64,000 bases of DNA from Tretioscincus oriximinensis (GCA_022410635.1 JAJVDF010000002.1:5280778-5344777); one strand, 5' to 3'; counted from the stretch's first letter, positions 13,150-25,015 are shown. The notes: generated by a model from the letters alone, not told the origin. Translations and numbers: made by a program.

Positions 13150-13705
13150 CCAACTTACCAGCCTCTTTCCACCCATTCAAATGGCATATTTGGTATAGAA
13201 CACAACATCCAGTCTACTAACTGGCCAGACACAACTTACACCATTCCTAGAAGAATTGACTAGCTGCCTGTTTACTATTCAGCCCAGTTCAAGGTATTAA
13301 CATTGACTTATAAGGCCCTAAATGGGTTGGCCTCAAATATTTGAAGGAATACATCTCTGTACTTACTTGCCCTAAGCCACTAAGCTATTCTGATGACATC
13401 TCCTTAACAATTCCACCACCTTCACTCATTCGAGGTATGTGGAAACCTGGGAGGGCCTTCTCTGTGACAGCCCCAAGGTTATGCAATGGTCTCCATACTG
13501 AGGTGTGTCGGGCACTCAAACTGTAGTGTTTATACACCTGGTAAAGATGCACCAGTTCACCGTTGCCTTCACCTGAGCCAATTATCCCCTCATCTTGCAA
13601 GCATTGTCTTGACTGTCATGTTTTTTCTACTGTGAGCCACTCTGAGATCTTTTAGGACAGGGAAATATGTAAATAAGTAAATAAGTAAATAAATAAATAT
13701 TTGGG
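13150..13705 (+). mobile_element. L2-type LINE fragment
   Basis: Plus-strand 3' part. Decayed homology includes the CATTCCTAGAAGAATTGACTAGCTGCCTG block (the HITPVL...LHWLP region), TATAAGGCCCTAAATGG (YKALNG), GGGCCTTCTCTGTGACAGCCCC (RAFSVTAP) and the terminal GAGCCACTCTGAGATCTTTTAGG, then an AAAT/AAGT-rich tail. Frameshifts and stops break the reading frame. Confidence 0.75.
13341..13526 (+). pseudogene. L2 ORF2 remnant
   Basis: A 61-codon open stretch of the L2 ORF2 C-terminus; the GRAFSVTAPRLCNGLHTEV segment matches the RAFSVVAPSFWNSLPLEV segment at 32059-32310. It has no catalytic residues and is a relic. Confidence 0.65.
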
Positions 13706-14641
13706 TCATTTTTTAATTAAAGTGCAGCATGGTTGGGATACATGAGACATATTGTTCTTCACTTCTTTGAACTATTTTAACAGTCTTCCCTCCTTCAGAG
13801 CACACACACAAATACCTCAATTCTATGGTTAAGATTTCATAGAACAGTTAAAGGTTGAAATAAGGTTCTTTCTTTCTTTTCCTTCTTCCTTCCCTGTCTT
13901 TCTAGGTGATCATGCATTCTTACAATGATGGTCATCACAGACAGTGTAGTTTTTCCCCATGGACATAAATGAAAGCATTCCATTACTGCAGGTTCATAGG
14001 TAGATATTGATAGATCGATGGAATGATCGATTAATAGATAAAAACAACATTTAGAGCATCGTTCAGTATTCAGTCACCATCTAGAAAATTCTGTTCCTCC
14101 ATTCCTCAACCATGGCTCTCCTTTCTGCCTCTCCATACTAAGGAGTAAATAAAATACCTCAAAGGGAGGGAGGAAAGGAAAAAGAAAGAAATACAACAAG
14201 AGAGAAGGGTTAACTGGGGGTGAAAAAATAGTGTATGCAAAGTGAAATAAATGTACTTATCAGTAGACTTTCCAGCTCTATGGAGCGGCAGGGAATGTAA
14301 CTGATTTTTTTAATTATTATTATTTTATTTTTATAGGAAAGCCAGTAGGAACAAACGCAATGGGCAGAATGCACCATGAAAAGGACAAATAACAGATGGA
14401 CAAGCATAATTCAAAAGCAAATGCCAGATATTAGAAGGAACAACAGAGTTGGCTAACATATTGGCACAAAAGCAAAATAGATTCGGAAGACTAGCACAAT
14501 TATATAAAGTCCCTCTGGAGGCAAGAAAAGATAGCAGGGTGGCCACTTGTATGTTGCCAAAAAAAAAGAAAAGAAAGGGGGGACGGGATAGGATTCCTTT
14601 TTGTCTAAAACATTGCATATGCTGGTATATGTATATATATA

Positions 14642-14715
14642 CTGCTCAAAACAATTAAGGGAACACTTTAACATAGCATGTTATGTTAAAGTGATCCCTT
14701 AATTCTTTTGAGCAG
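14642..14715. mobile_element. TA-flanked hairpin MITE (mariner/Tc1-like)
   Basis: A 74-bp near-perfect palindrome starting CTGCTCAAAACAATTAAGGG and ending with the mirrored CCCTTAATTCTTTTGAGCAG, with arms of about 34 bases. Both sides carry TA dinucleotides, compatible with a TA target duplication. The tiny size means only the terminal repeats survive. Superfamily assignment is inferred from the TA and the terminal architecture. Confidence 0.75.
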
Positions 14716-15072
14716 TATATATATTCTCACAGTACCTTGGGAGCAATTTCTGCAATTTCAATGATAATACAATTTACTATATTAGACTGGAAAGGGTTGT
14801 GACTTTTAAGGGCAGTTGTTTAATTCACATTGACCTGTTATCGAAATTTTCATTGCTGAAGGCTGTTATATCACTGTTGGTAAAAAGAGATCAGTTCCAT
14901 TGAGACTGGTGGGCCAGGATGCAAGATCACTAAAAGCAAGTAGAGCCTGGGTTCAAAGAGGGAGGTCAAATAAATGAAGCACTGGAATAGTATTGTAATA
15001 ATACTAATATTCTAATGATAGGTGAGACACTATCAATGCTGTATAGCTGTACAGCTTATCATAGCACTAAAC

Positions 15073-16470
15073 TGATAAGAACACATGAACATAAGAAGAG
15101 CCATACCGAATCAGGCCACAGCCCATCTAGTCCAGCATTCTGTCTCACACAGAGGCCCACCAGATGCACCTGGGCAGTCCAAACAGAGGAAAACAAAATA
15201 TGCACCTGTTCATGACTCCCTCCAAATGGTATTTCAGGAGACCTCCCTGTTGCTCCATCCCGGAGGCAACATCCAGACATCCATCCTAGTACCCATTTAT
15301 ACCCTTGGTGTCNNTAAACCTGTCTAGTCCTGTCTTGAAGCTATCCAAGCTGTTAGCTACCATCACCACTTCAGGAAGTAGATTCCACAGGCTGATTACC
15401 TTCTGAGTGAAAAAAATACATTNCTTTGTCTGTTCTCTATTCACCCTATCCACCTCATACATTTAAATCAGATCGCCTCTCAAACGTCACCTTTCGAGGC
15501 TGAGGAGGCCCAGATGTTGCAGCCTGACTTCATAAGGAAGGTGCTCCAGACCCTTGATCATTTGTGTTGCCCTTTTCTGCACCTTCTCTAGTTCCACAAT
15601 ATCCCTCTTGAGATGCGGTGAACACAGTATTCCAAATGTGGCCTCACCACAGATTTATAAAGAGGCAAAACAGCATTTGCTGACTTGTTTTCAATTCCTT
15701 TCCTTATTGTCCCCAATATGGAATTTGCCTTTTTTGCTGCACACTGGGCTGACATTTTCTTTGAATTATCCACCAACACCCCAAGATTCTTTTCTTGCTC
15801 GGTCACAGAAAGCTTNGTTCCCATCAGTTGGTAGGAGTCATTGGGGTTCTTTGCCNCAATGTGCATGACTTTGCACTTGCTTAAATTGAAGTGCATTTGC
15901 CACTTTGATGCCCACTCACCCAATTTCAATAGATCACTCTGGAGTGCTTTACAATCATTTTCAGTTTTCGCTACCCTGAACAGTTTAATGTTGTCAGTGA
16001 ACTTGGCTACTTCATTACTTACCTCAGCATCCAGATCATTTATATATTGAAAAGCAAAGGTCCCAGTACAGATCCCTGGGGTACCCCACTTCTTACCTCT
16101 TTCCACTCAGAGAACTGTCCATTTATTACTACCCTCTGTTTTCTATCTTTTAGCCAGTTTCCAATCCAGGACAATGTCTGTCCTCTTATACCATGAGCCT
16201 TTGATGAGGGACTTTATCAAAAGCCTTCTGAAAATCTAGATAGACAGTAACAACTACCCTTTATCTACATGTTTGTTAACACTCTCAGAGAATTCTAGCA
16301 AGTTAGTAAGGCATGATTTACCTTTGCAGAAGCCATGCTGAGTTTCATTCAGCAATGCATGCTTCTATAGATGTTTAGTAATTTTGTCCTTAATTATGGT
16401 TTCCAACACTTTACCTGGAACTGATGTTAAACTGACATGTCTATAATTTCTTGGATCTGATATTTTCAAA
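15073..16470 (-). mobile_element. CR1-type LINE, 5'-truncated (minus strand)
   Basis: About 1.4 kb. On the minus strand it runs from RT sequence (near 16460: NYR...SVPGKVLETIIKD type) through the catalytic region to the 3' UTR. It ends at 15073 with the tail that appears on the plus strand as ACATGAACATAAGAAGAGCC. The short TTATGTTC-like 3' tandem tail is the CR1 trademark. It is probably the best-preserved RT-bearing copy in the window. Confidence 0.9.
15588..16106 (-). pseudogene. CR1 reverse transcriptase fragment
   Basis: About 170 codons of CR1 RT palm and thumb. Recognisable pieces are INDLD, an LQSDLLKLGEWASKWQM block, NLSKCKVMHI, LSVTEQEKNLGVLVD and LPLYKSVVRPHLEYCV. The catalytic F-A-D-D box has become F-T-D-N, so one metal-binding Asp is lost. 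A frameshift near 16040-16060 separates this frame from an upstream [12 protein letters not shown] motif, which is readable in another frame at about 16050-16088. Two Ns lie in the frame. The gene is dead. Confidence 0.85.
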
Positions 16471-16534
16471 AAGAAAAAAGAAGATGAGATGCAGGTTCTG
16501 AACACTGGCCAATGGCCTTAAAAAGAACATTCAC

Positions 16535-17765
16535 TTAGTCCTAAAAACCTAAGAGGAGCCCTGCTGAATCTGGCCCTAACCCATCTAGTCCAGCATTCTG
16601 TCTCACACAGAGGTCCACCAATTGCACCTGATCAGTCCGAAGCAGATGGAGGCAAATCGAAGCCCTTTGTCGGATGTAGTGAAGGGTGAGCACCTTCTCC
16701 TAGCCTGTAGCTCTAGCCAACCCAGCTATTCGAATGCAAGAATTGCAAGAAATTGCAAATGACTGCAAGTAGATACATGGGAACCACCACAGCCTGGTGG
16801 GGAAGATAAAATGGAAGCCTTCGAGCGATATATATCCTTGTAAGTCACTTTGAGTCCCTTCAGGGGAGAAAAGCGGAGTATAAAAACTGAGTTCTTCTTC
16901 TTCTTTTTCTTCTTTTTCTTCTTCTTTTTCTTCTTCTTCTTCTTCAAATCCCTCACCTGTTCTCAACTCCTTGCAAATGATATTTCAGGAATACTGCCTG
17001 TTGTTCCATCATAGAAGCAACATCAAGACATCCATTCTAGTACCTATTGATAAACATGGCTTCCATGANTTTGTCTAATCCTAACTTCAAGCTATGCAGG
17101 GTGCTAGCTACCATTATCTCTACTGGAAGTAAATTGTTCTCTGGGTAAAAAAAATATTTTCCTTGTCTGTCCTAACTCTTCTGTCCCAATTTCCTAGAGT
17201 GCCCTTCTTCCCCGGGTCTGTGTTGTGTGATAGAGGAAATTATTTTCTTTATTCACTTTATCCATCCCATGCATGATTTTATACACTTCAATCATGTCAC
17301 TTCTTAAACCCTCTCATTTGAGATTGATGAAACCTAAACATTGCAGATTAATTTCTTGTTGCACTTTTTGTACCTTCTCCAATTCCACAACGTTTTTTTC
17401 TAAAGTGTAGTGAACAGGATTGTGCATAGTATTCCAAATATGGGCTCATCCTGGATTTAAAAAGAAGCTAAATTACACTTACAATTTATTTTCAATTCCT
17501 TTTATAAATACCCCTAACTGTGGATTTGTCTTGTTTACTGCTGCTACACACTAGGTTGACACCTTCATTGAACTGTCCACTGACAGCCCAGGATTCTTTT
17601 CTATTACATCACGTGATAGGAGTAATTGGGGTTCTTTGTGTGACATTGCGCTTGCTTAGGTTGAAGAGCATTTGCCACTTTGCTGGCCATTCACCCAGTT
17701 TCACTCTCTGTTTGTTCTAGACAACTTTTCAAGAATTTTTATCTCAACATCNTGTAAATAATGGA
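16535..17765 (-). mobile_element. CR1-type LINE copy (minus strand) with nested SINE
   Basis: A second minus-strand CR1 starts about 65 bases after the previous one. The 3' UTR (AAGAGGAGCCCTGCTGAATC, GCCCACC-like, GCACCTGATCAGTCCGAA) is interrupted at 16657-16944 by a SINE, then resumes with CTCACCTGTTCTCAACTCC and runs into decayed coding sequence to about 17765. It is more diverged than 15073-16470. Confidence 0.85.
16657..16944 (+). mobile_element. SINE with (TTC)n tail, copy 1, nested in CR1
   Basis: The body order TAGCTCTAGCCAACCCAGC, AATTGCAAGAAATTGCAA, TAGATACATGGGAACCACC, then TTGTAAGTCACTTTGAGTCC and a TTC-rich tail is shared with 29477, 40729, 45087 and 59650. The tRNA-like head is truncated at the B box. 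CAAATC occurs on both sides (16653-16658 and 16945-16950), a short apparent target duplication inside the host CR1. Confidence 0.85.
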
Positions 17766-17769
17766 CTGT

Positions 17770-18500
17770 CCTCTGTTAACATGGGCCTTCTTGAAGATAG
17801 ATAACAGGATTTATGATTAAATTAGGATCAAGGCTAATTGATACTTATTTCATAACACTTGGCTGTCCTCCATGCTTTAATTGGCATGCAGTTGCTCTAT
17901 ACATATAGGTTGATTTGTGAAAGGCTGTATCAAAAATCCTGCATCAAAAATGTGTCCCTCTGTTGTTTGATGATTAAATTCCTTTATCTTTGAATGTGCT
18001 CAGGCATGTAGTTAGGGATATTCCAAAGGAGATGTTGCAATCCTAAGCAAAGGCAAGCAGAATTTTTGTGTGTACCCTTTCCAGATGCAAAACAATCACA
18101 GTCTGAGTGACAGAATTTGGATCAAATGGGCAAGAGGTTATGAAGCCTCCTAGATGTGTTGAAAATAATGAGGTTGTGCTACTGCTGTTGACCAATCAAT
18201 TTCATGGAAAATCAGGCAAGCGGTAGCCAGTGAAAAGTGAGCAAGAAAGGAAACAATGAGGGTAAAAGAGTGTTAGCAACACATCTGCAGGCCCATTTCA
18301 GAACAATAACAGCCCAACCATTTCATGACGCCAAACTCCAAACTTTACTGAAGAGCCCATAGTTGAGCCAAAAAGTCAAACAGTAAAACCTAGCTTGAAA
18401 CATCATGGGAACATTACTGTTCCCATGCATAGAGCGGAATAACCTCCCATTTCCTCCCCTTTAGCCTTCACCACGATCCCATGTAATATCAAGAGGGAGG
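17770..18500. other. Unassigned non-coding stretch
   Basis: I see no gene, tandem repeat or terminal inverted repeat here. Confidence 0.4.
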
Positions 18501-18504
18501 GTAT

Positions 18505-18618
18505 GGAACTTTTAATACACTTTATTAATCTGTATTTTTTTNCTTTGTTTTCTGATACTCGGCCTGGGCCCAATGGCTAAGGNCAGGATATAAATTGCCA
18601 AATAAAATAAATAAATAT
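18505..18618 (+). mobile_element. LINE 3' terminal fragment (L2-like)
   Basis: Ends with GGCCTGGGCCCAATGGC, CAGGATATAAATTG and an AAATAAATAAAT tail, the typical end of an L2-like LINE. Too short for firm subfamily assignment. Confidence 0.55.
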
Positions 18619-18737
18619 TTTGCCTCTGTCATTCATGTTCCTTTATATGATTCATGTTTTCATATTAGGGAGTGCAGAACCTCTAATAGATTGTTGCATT
18701 TTAATGCATCAGTGACAGATCATGTTGGATAAATTCA

Positions 18738-19134
18738 GGCTGCGTGCACACGACAACTTAAAAACAGCTACAAAGCTGTAATCTGGAATGTAGCAATCAT
18801 GTGCCCATGCACANCAAATGTGTATATTCTGTAACATCGCTCGTTGATCTCNTTGCAGTGTAGTGTGAGAATTTTTTTTTTACTCACAACTGCCAACAGA
18901 AACAACTGCTGCATTCTCACTTGTTTTAACATCTCGTGTCTGATTTGTGCATACGTTTACAGTCGCGAGAGTATGGGGGTTCTCCGGAACAATGTCTGAA
19001 TATCTGAGCAATAGTTTGTTCGATGATAAACATTGTGTTTTGCGGGCTGACTACTGAAAAGTACATAGCATGTGAGCCTGAGACTTCCTGATTGCGCTCT
19101 AAACGAGGTAGAAAATAGCTGTGTGTATGTAGCC
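18738..19134. mobile_element. TIR transposon with 3-bp TSD (TCA), element A
   Basis: The left end reads GGCTGCGTGCACACGACA; the right end, reverse-complemented, reads GGCTACATACACACAGCTA. TCA flanks both sides (18735-18737 and 19135-19137). The interior is homologous in reverse orientation to element C at 46208-46591: the complement of the CAACTGCTGCATTCTCACTTG region matches its CAAGTGAGAACACAGCAGTAG. It is non-coding, 397 bp. It does not fit the 8-bp hAT or TA mariner-like duplications. Confidence 0.85.
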
Positions 19135-19139
19135 TCAGT

Positions 19140-20025
19140 ATAACTCTACTGTTTTCCATAGATGACCCATATATATATTGTATATTTATTCCTACCCATC
19201 AATCCATGAAACAGTGTTCAAAATATCCAAACTTTAATTTTTTGCTTCAATAGGGAAAGACAATGGACACAAGGATGAGGTTACTGCTCTCTTCAGGGTT
19301 GCATGGAAAAGGGTAATTCAGCAGATGATGCTTGCGTGACAAGCTGGATCTCCTGAAATTTCCCCTAACACTATTGAAGATGCAGAAGCCTTGCCCTACT
19401 TTCCTTTAGGCCACCTAGGAAAAGACTTCGGTGTGAGGGAAGCAGTGAATGAATGAATGAATGAATGAATGCTGGTGTCATACTTAAAACAAAATCTATA
19501 CAAATTTATTAAGACTATGAAAAAGTTACCCGATCTGACCAAATTATAGAAAAAGGAGGACACCTTAAATAGCAATTAGAAAACAAAATCCAAAGCACCA
19601 GAAAAAGTCACAACACTTCCTATCTATAGAAGATCTCAGTATGTTTCAGCATTATTGCTTTTGTCAATGTTTATCATGAAATTTATAATGAAAATGAAAT
19701 GTATAAGTCAAATGAAAATTCTATAGCAAGGCATATCCAACTACAGTGGAATAAAGACATGATGTCTGGATGTAACTTTAGCCATAGTAATAGTGATCCT
19801 TAGCAAAGAGTGGTGATAAGAGAATATAGTCCTGCAAAATGTATAGGGATGTAGCCACCACACATCACTTAATTATTATTAAATGCAGAAAATGATCGAT
19901 AGAATACCATGTGTAGTTTGTTTTCTGTTAATAAGAAGGCAGCGGATTTTCTGCTGACTACTTAAATGTTTGGGCTATATGGAGTTGACAAAGGTCAATC
20001 ATATAAAGAAGCAATTTGATTTCAA
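19140..20025. other. Unassigned non-coding stretch
   Basis: Contains a GAAT tetranucleotide run at about 19446-19470. Otherwise no gene or recognisable element. Confidence 0.45.
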
Positions 20026-20034
20026 TACCTAGAT

Positions 20035-20479
20035 CAGTGATGGCTAATGGGTGACACTCCAGATGTTCCTGAACCACAACTCCCAACATTCTTTCAATTA
20101 ACTTTGAAGCTAAGTTTCCTAGTGCTGTATGTTACAGTTATTTATTTGTTATAAAAGCCACACGTGTATGTGTCATTCAGAGGCCTGAAGGTGGGTGTTC
20201 ATGAAGATTAATGGTGGCAGTGGAAGTAGATAAGATTTCCTGTCAGAAGCAGATATATAATACTAAGAAACATATTGAAAGCTATATTAACCAGATTGGG
20301 TTAACCTTGTGGATAAGAATGCAGGAAACTGGAAAGAAAGCAAGGTGTGGAGGACACTTCATGGAAAATAGAGGCTGGCTACATGGAGTGATCACCTCAA
20401 GCCCACACTGCTAAACCAAATGGATTGTTGGGGGTTGTAGTTCAGGAACATCTGGAGTGTCACCCATTGGCCATCACTG
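20035..20479. mobile_element. Non-autonomous hAT with long TIRs
   Basis: Terminal inverted repeats of about 55 bases: the left begins CAGTGATGGCTAATGGGTGA and the right, complemented, begins CAGTGATGGCCAATGGGTGA, about 53 of 57 matching. The 8-bp duplication ACCTAGAT is perfect on both sides (20027-20034 and 20480-20487), diagnostic of hAT. The 330-bp interior has no transposase; its open frame (20211-20414) shows no motif. The exact TSD and near-identical arms suggest modest age. Confidence 0.93.
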
Positions 20480-21039
20480 ACCTAGATCAAGGCACTTCAA
20501 ATTTTTCTATGATTACGTGATTGATTTAATGAAAATTCACCTACTAATGAAAATTAATAAGCTGAACATCCCTATACTCCTCATTTCTTGTTACTTATTA
20601 CACTAGTGAGTCATAATGCTTGATTTATTTAAAATAGTCCTGTCCTATTCAGACTGTTTGGACCAAAAGGATAAATCTTGTTCTATTATTTTAATAGTGT
20701 AAATTCCTGTTTAGAGCATGTTGGCCAAGGTTAATATATATGTATTCTTGAAAGTAATATTGAGTTCCTGGTATTTTGAACCCATTGGCTACCAATGGGG
20801 AAATCAGCAAAGAGAAAAGATGACAGTTAAAGGCCTTTCCATCCTTGGTTCCAACTGTCCACATATTTGTATGTCATCAAAATCAGTCTCCCACAGCATT
20901 CTGGTCTTTGAGCATATGCTTTTCTAAGATTGGAATAGAGACTCTGGTTCACCAGTGGAACTCTTTTGGCATATTATTGTGCCCATTACTTCATCATGTA
21001 CAGACACAGCACACTGTGGCAGAAGACATTTAACATCCA

Positions 21040-21525
21040 GAAAAGATGCAAGCTTCAGACCCGAACGCTGTCTAGACATACAATGGCTGCCTTTTTGCTG
21101 TTGAGCTTGGTACAAGATGTTAACTTTAATTTATAAAACCCTAAATGACTTGCCCCCCAAATATCTATAGGAACACCAACTCCAACACCAACCTATTTGT
21201 GTTTGGGCCTTGCAGGGAAGACCTTCCTTGCAATATTATCATTCTCAGTATCAAAGGGGGTGTAAACCCAGGATAGGGCCTTCCCATTGTCATAGCTCCC
21301 AGACTATGGAACACTCCTGTTCTGAAGATTTCTGAATNAGAAAACCATTAAAGACATGCCTCTTTACTTTGGCCTGTGGCTGAAAAAATATCATTCTCTT
21401 CCCACTTTCAGGAACTGTTGTTGGTTTTAATATGCCTACTACTGTAACCTGTTTTTATTGATGCTACCCATCCTGAGATATATGGGTAAAGAGTAAAATA
21501 TTTGTATAAATAAATATATAAATAC
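21040..21525 (+). mobile_element. L2-type LINE fragment
   Basis: Decayed 3' half. TGTCTAGACATACAATGGCTGCC corresponds to the LHWLP block, TTTATAAAACCCTAAATGACTTGCCCCCCAAATATCTA to the YK(A/T)LND..PKYL block, followed by AGGATAGGGCCTTCCCATTG and CTATGGAACACTCC. It ends with GGGTAAAGAGTAAAATATTTGTATAAATAAAT. Confidence 0.75.
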
Positions 21526-21584
21526 TGTGGGAAAGACTGAAAGAAAAAGGAAGGGGGACTGAGAATGAGAAGGAAAGACAGTGC

Positions 21585-21678
21585 TATGAGCTTGGCCAGG
21601 CAATAGGAGACTACTGAACACAGACGGATCACACAGAGTTGAACATGACTGAATTGACTGAACAGTAACAATAGACAA
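21585..21678 (+). mobile_element. BovB LINE 3' end (or BovB-tailed SINE)
   Basis: The terminal sequence CACACAGAGTTGAACATGACTGAATTGACTGAACAGTAACAATAG matches the well-known BovB 3' end (AGAGTCGGACATGACTGAGC...), here plus strand. BovB is horizontally spread and very common in squamates and ruminants. Too short to tell a LINE from a BovB-tailed SINE. Confidence 0.75.
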
Positions 21679-22869
21679 TAGTATTGATTTTATATCCTTT
21701 GTTTATTCCTTTTTTAGTCAAACTCATGGTCAGGTCCTCTGAAAACAGTGCTAGTTCCATATTCTGTTCAGCAATAAAGAACATAATAGTCAATAATCCA
21801 TGAGATAAATGCAAAAAAAAAAGAGTAAGGTCTGTTTATGAAATGAGGTTCTTTTCTATGTGAACAGTGTCAAGAACAATTTCAGAAATAGCACTTATTC
21901 ATAAATATCAGTCACATTGTAAAGCATTTTAAAAAAGAAACGGTTCAAGGCCTTCCTAAATTCATTTCCTTTTTTTCCTAATAAAATGACAAATTCTCAT
22001 TCTTGGTCGGTGGAGCATAAAATTAGCCTATGCTTCAGGGAAAGGTCAACATAGAAAGAAATAAACAAGGGGTGAGAGGTCATAACCTGTGTATGAAATG
22101 ACAGAAATAGCTCAATAAAAAAATAATTCTTTGATATAGCAAAGAAGACATTTTCATTGAGAAAATGAAACTTTAAATTTTCTCAAAGTGAATTTTCCCA
22201 AGATGAGGAAAGTGGTAAAAAGAAAATTAAAAGGAAAGTGAGAAGAGTCTAATCCCTTCAAAAAGCATGGAAACTGTTTACAAATANAATACTGGTGGCT
22301 CAAATCCAATGCATTCCTAAAAGAAGATAGAATTCCGCCAAGTCCAAAAGGACACCTGTATGGCTTACAAGTACAGTACAGGAAGTCATTAGAAGTAAGA
22401 GAAACTCATTTAAAAAGTAGAAGGCCTATCTTTGTTGGGAGAACAGAAGAGAGCACAAAATGTGGCAGAACAAATGCAGGGTTACAGTCAGGAATGCCAA
22501 GAGGAACTTAGTGGAGCAGATTGCAAATAATATAAAAAGAAATAACAAGAACTTCTTTAAATACATCAGAAATAGGAATCCTATCAGAAAACAAGTCTGA
22601 CCATTTGACAGCAATAATCAGAAGGGGATAATCAAGGAGGACACAGAGATTGCAGAGAGTTTAATGATTTTTTTTCATTTCAGTTTTCACTGAAGAGGAA
22701 ATAGGGTATATAACTGCAACAGATTTAGTCTTCTCAGGAAGAACAGCAGATGAATTAAACTGGACAGAGATAACAAGGGAGGAGACCTTTCTAGCCTTAA
22801 CAAACTTAACACCAATAAACCCCTGGGGGCAGAATTCATCCCAGAATTCTTAAAGAACTTAGGTGTGAA

Positions 22870-23079
22870 ATGGATGAACATCTAGCCAAAATATTTAATC
22901 TTTCCTTAAGCACTGTGCCAATCTGGGGAGATCCCNAAAATTATAGACCATTCAGTTTCACTTCAGTTCCAGGTAAAGTGTTGGAAACCATTATCAAGGA
23001 TAACATTACTATCCACATAGAGAAGCATGCATTGCTGAATGAAACTCAGTATGCTTCTGCAAAGATAAATCATTGTTAG
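22870..23079 (+). pseudogene. CR1 RT N-terminal fragment
   Basis: Contains NYRPFSFTSVPGKVLETIIKD, the entry block of CR1 RT, then a KHALLNETQYASAK segment (intact copies have a Q-H/Y-G-F motif here). A stop follows shortly. It belongs to the same element as 24339-25015. Confidence 0.8.
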
Positions 23080-23489
23080 AATTACTTGAGAATGTTAATA
23101 AATATGTGGATAAAGGGGATCCAGTTGATATTGTCTATCTAGACTTTCAGAAGCCTTTTAATAAAGTTCCTCATCAATGACTCCTACAAAAGCTACACAG
23201 TCATGGAATAAGAGGTCAAACACTGTCTTGGATTGGAAACTGGCTAAAATACAGAAGACAGAGGGTAGTAGTGAATGAACAGTTCTCTGGATGGAAGGAG
23301 GTGAAAGGGTTCAATAATTGGACCTCCTCACTTCAATATATTCATAAACAATCTGGATGTTGAGGTCAATAATGAAGTAAAAGTTCTTTTTTGAAAAGTT
23401 CCTAAGGTTGATGTTTATCTTTTATATGTTCAGTTGAATGCTACTGAAGTGCTGGTCGATAACCGTAATAAATTATTCATTCACATTGA

Positions 23490-24335
23490 GGCTGTATTCA
23501 CATTAGTCCTTTAAAACGGAATGGAAAACAGAATAGAAAGTTCCAAATTGAAACCTAAGTGAGGGCTTAAAATGCAGCCAATTTTAACTCTGCATCCAAT
23601 CCAGGTTATAGCCCCCATTGCACAGTTCTGAGTGCTCAATCTGTCCCATTGGAGTTGCACAGAAAGCTGGAAGAACCTGTTTTTCCAGCAAGGGAGGGGG
23701 AGAGCAAGCAGCTGAGCCAGGGAATAGCAAAGAAATGAGCCCTCTCCTCGCCCTCTCGCTCACTTGTTCGGCTCTTCACAGCCTTTGTCCCTCNCTCCCC
23801 CCAAGCTGTTTTNAAGGTCTCAGGGCAGCTAATAGTAAAAACATAAAAGCAATGGAGCAAAGGAGTGGCGAATGGAGAGCTGTATGGTTTTGGTAAAATC
23901 GCTCAGGTTTGGTGCTTAACTCCCAAGCACCAAGCTTGGAATAGATTGGAGAAGTTGCTTATTCTCCTCCCCNTGATTGATTGGGCTTGGAGCTCATCCT
24001 CCTCCCTCAAGGGTCCAAAGGAACTGGCCCAAAATGTTATGAGTGGAGCAACCCAGCCCAGGATCGCACCTTTCCCTAATAGGCTGAGGCTCCCTTAACG
24101 TCACATCTCAGCATGAGGCTAATGACGAGACCACCTGCATACATGAGGGCAGCTATGGGGATCTANGTTGTTTGAGTACAAGTAACACAAATGACAAAAA
24201 GCAGCAGCGACAATGGGATTTTACCATGAACTGCACAGCAGCAACCTGTGGTGTGCGTTTTAAGCAACACAGGAGCATATCGGAGACCATTTTTATGGTA
24301 ACACATGCGCATTAAGGAGAAATGCGAATGGAGCC
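23490..24335. mobile_element. TIR transposon with 3-bp TSD (TGA), element B
   Basis: The left end is GGCTGTATTCACATTAGTCC; the complemented right end is GGCTCCATTCGCATTTCTCC. TGA flanks both ends (23487-23489 and 24336-24338). It is 846 bp, the longest of this group, and lies within the RT of the CR1 at 22240-25334, so it is younger than that CR1. Frames inside (23618-24098) show no transposase motif. The interior is not obviously shared with elements A, C and D. Confidence 0.8.
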
Positions 24336-24338
24336 TGA

Positions 24339-25015
24339 AAGTAGTGAAAACTGAAAGTGATTGCAAGAAGCTCCAGAGTGATCTATTGAAATTGGGTGAG
24401 TGGGCANCAAAATTTCAAATGCACTGCAACTTAAGCAAGTGCAAAGTCATGCACATTGGGGCAAAGAACCGCAATTACTCCTACCAACTGATGGGAACAA
24501 AGCTTTCTGTGACAGAGCAGGAAAAGGATCTTGGGGTATCAGTGGACCGTTCAATGAAGATATCAACTTGGTGTTCAGCAGCAGCAAAAAAAGCAAATTC
24601 AGTGTTGGGGATCATAACGAAAGGGATTGAAAACAAGTCAGCAAGTGTTGTTTTGCCTCTTTATAAATCTGTGGTGAGGCCACATTTGGAATACTGTGTC
24701 CAATTCTGGACACCACATCACAAAAACGATATTGTGGAACTAGAGAAGGTGCAGAAAAAAGTATCAGGAATGATCAAAGAACTGGAGCACCTCCATTATG
24801 AAGTCAGGCTGCAACTTCTGGGATTCTTCAGCTTCGAAAAATGGCATTTGAGGGGTGATCTGTTTGAGGTGTATAAAATCATGCATGGGGTGGATAACGT
24901 GAATAGAGAGGAAAAAATTCTCTATTACACAACAATAGGGCATTCCTTGAAACTAATGGGCAGAAGAGTGAGAACAGAAAAAGGAAGGTATTTTTTCACC
25001 AAGATGGCTCATTAG
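24339..25015 (+). pseudogene. CR1 RT C-terminal fragment
   Basis: About 225 open codons: an LQSDLLKLGEW block, NLSKCKVMHIGAKN, LSVTEQEKDLGVSVD, LPLYKSVVRPHLEYCVQFW, then LEKVQKKVSGMIKELEHL and a WHLRGDLFEVYK thumb segment. Compared with 15588-16106 it extends about 90 codons further and is frame-intact over this length. The catalytic Asp box is absent, lost at the junction with the inserted element B, so it cannot function. Confidence 0.85.
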
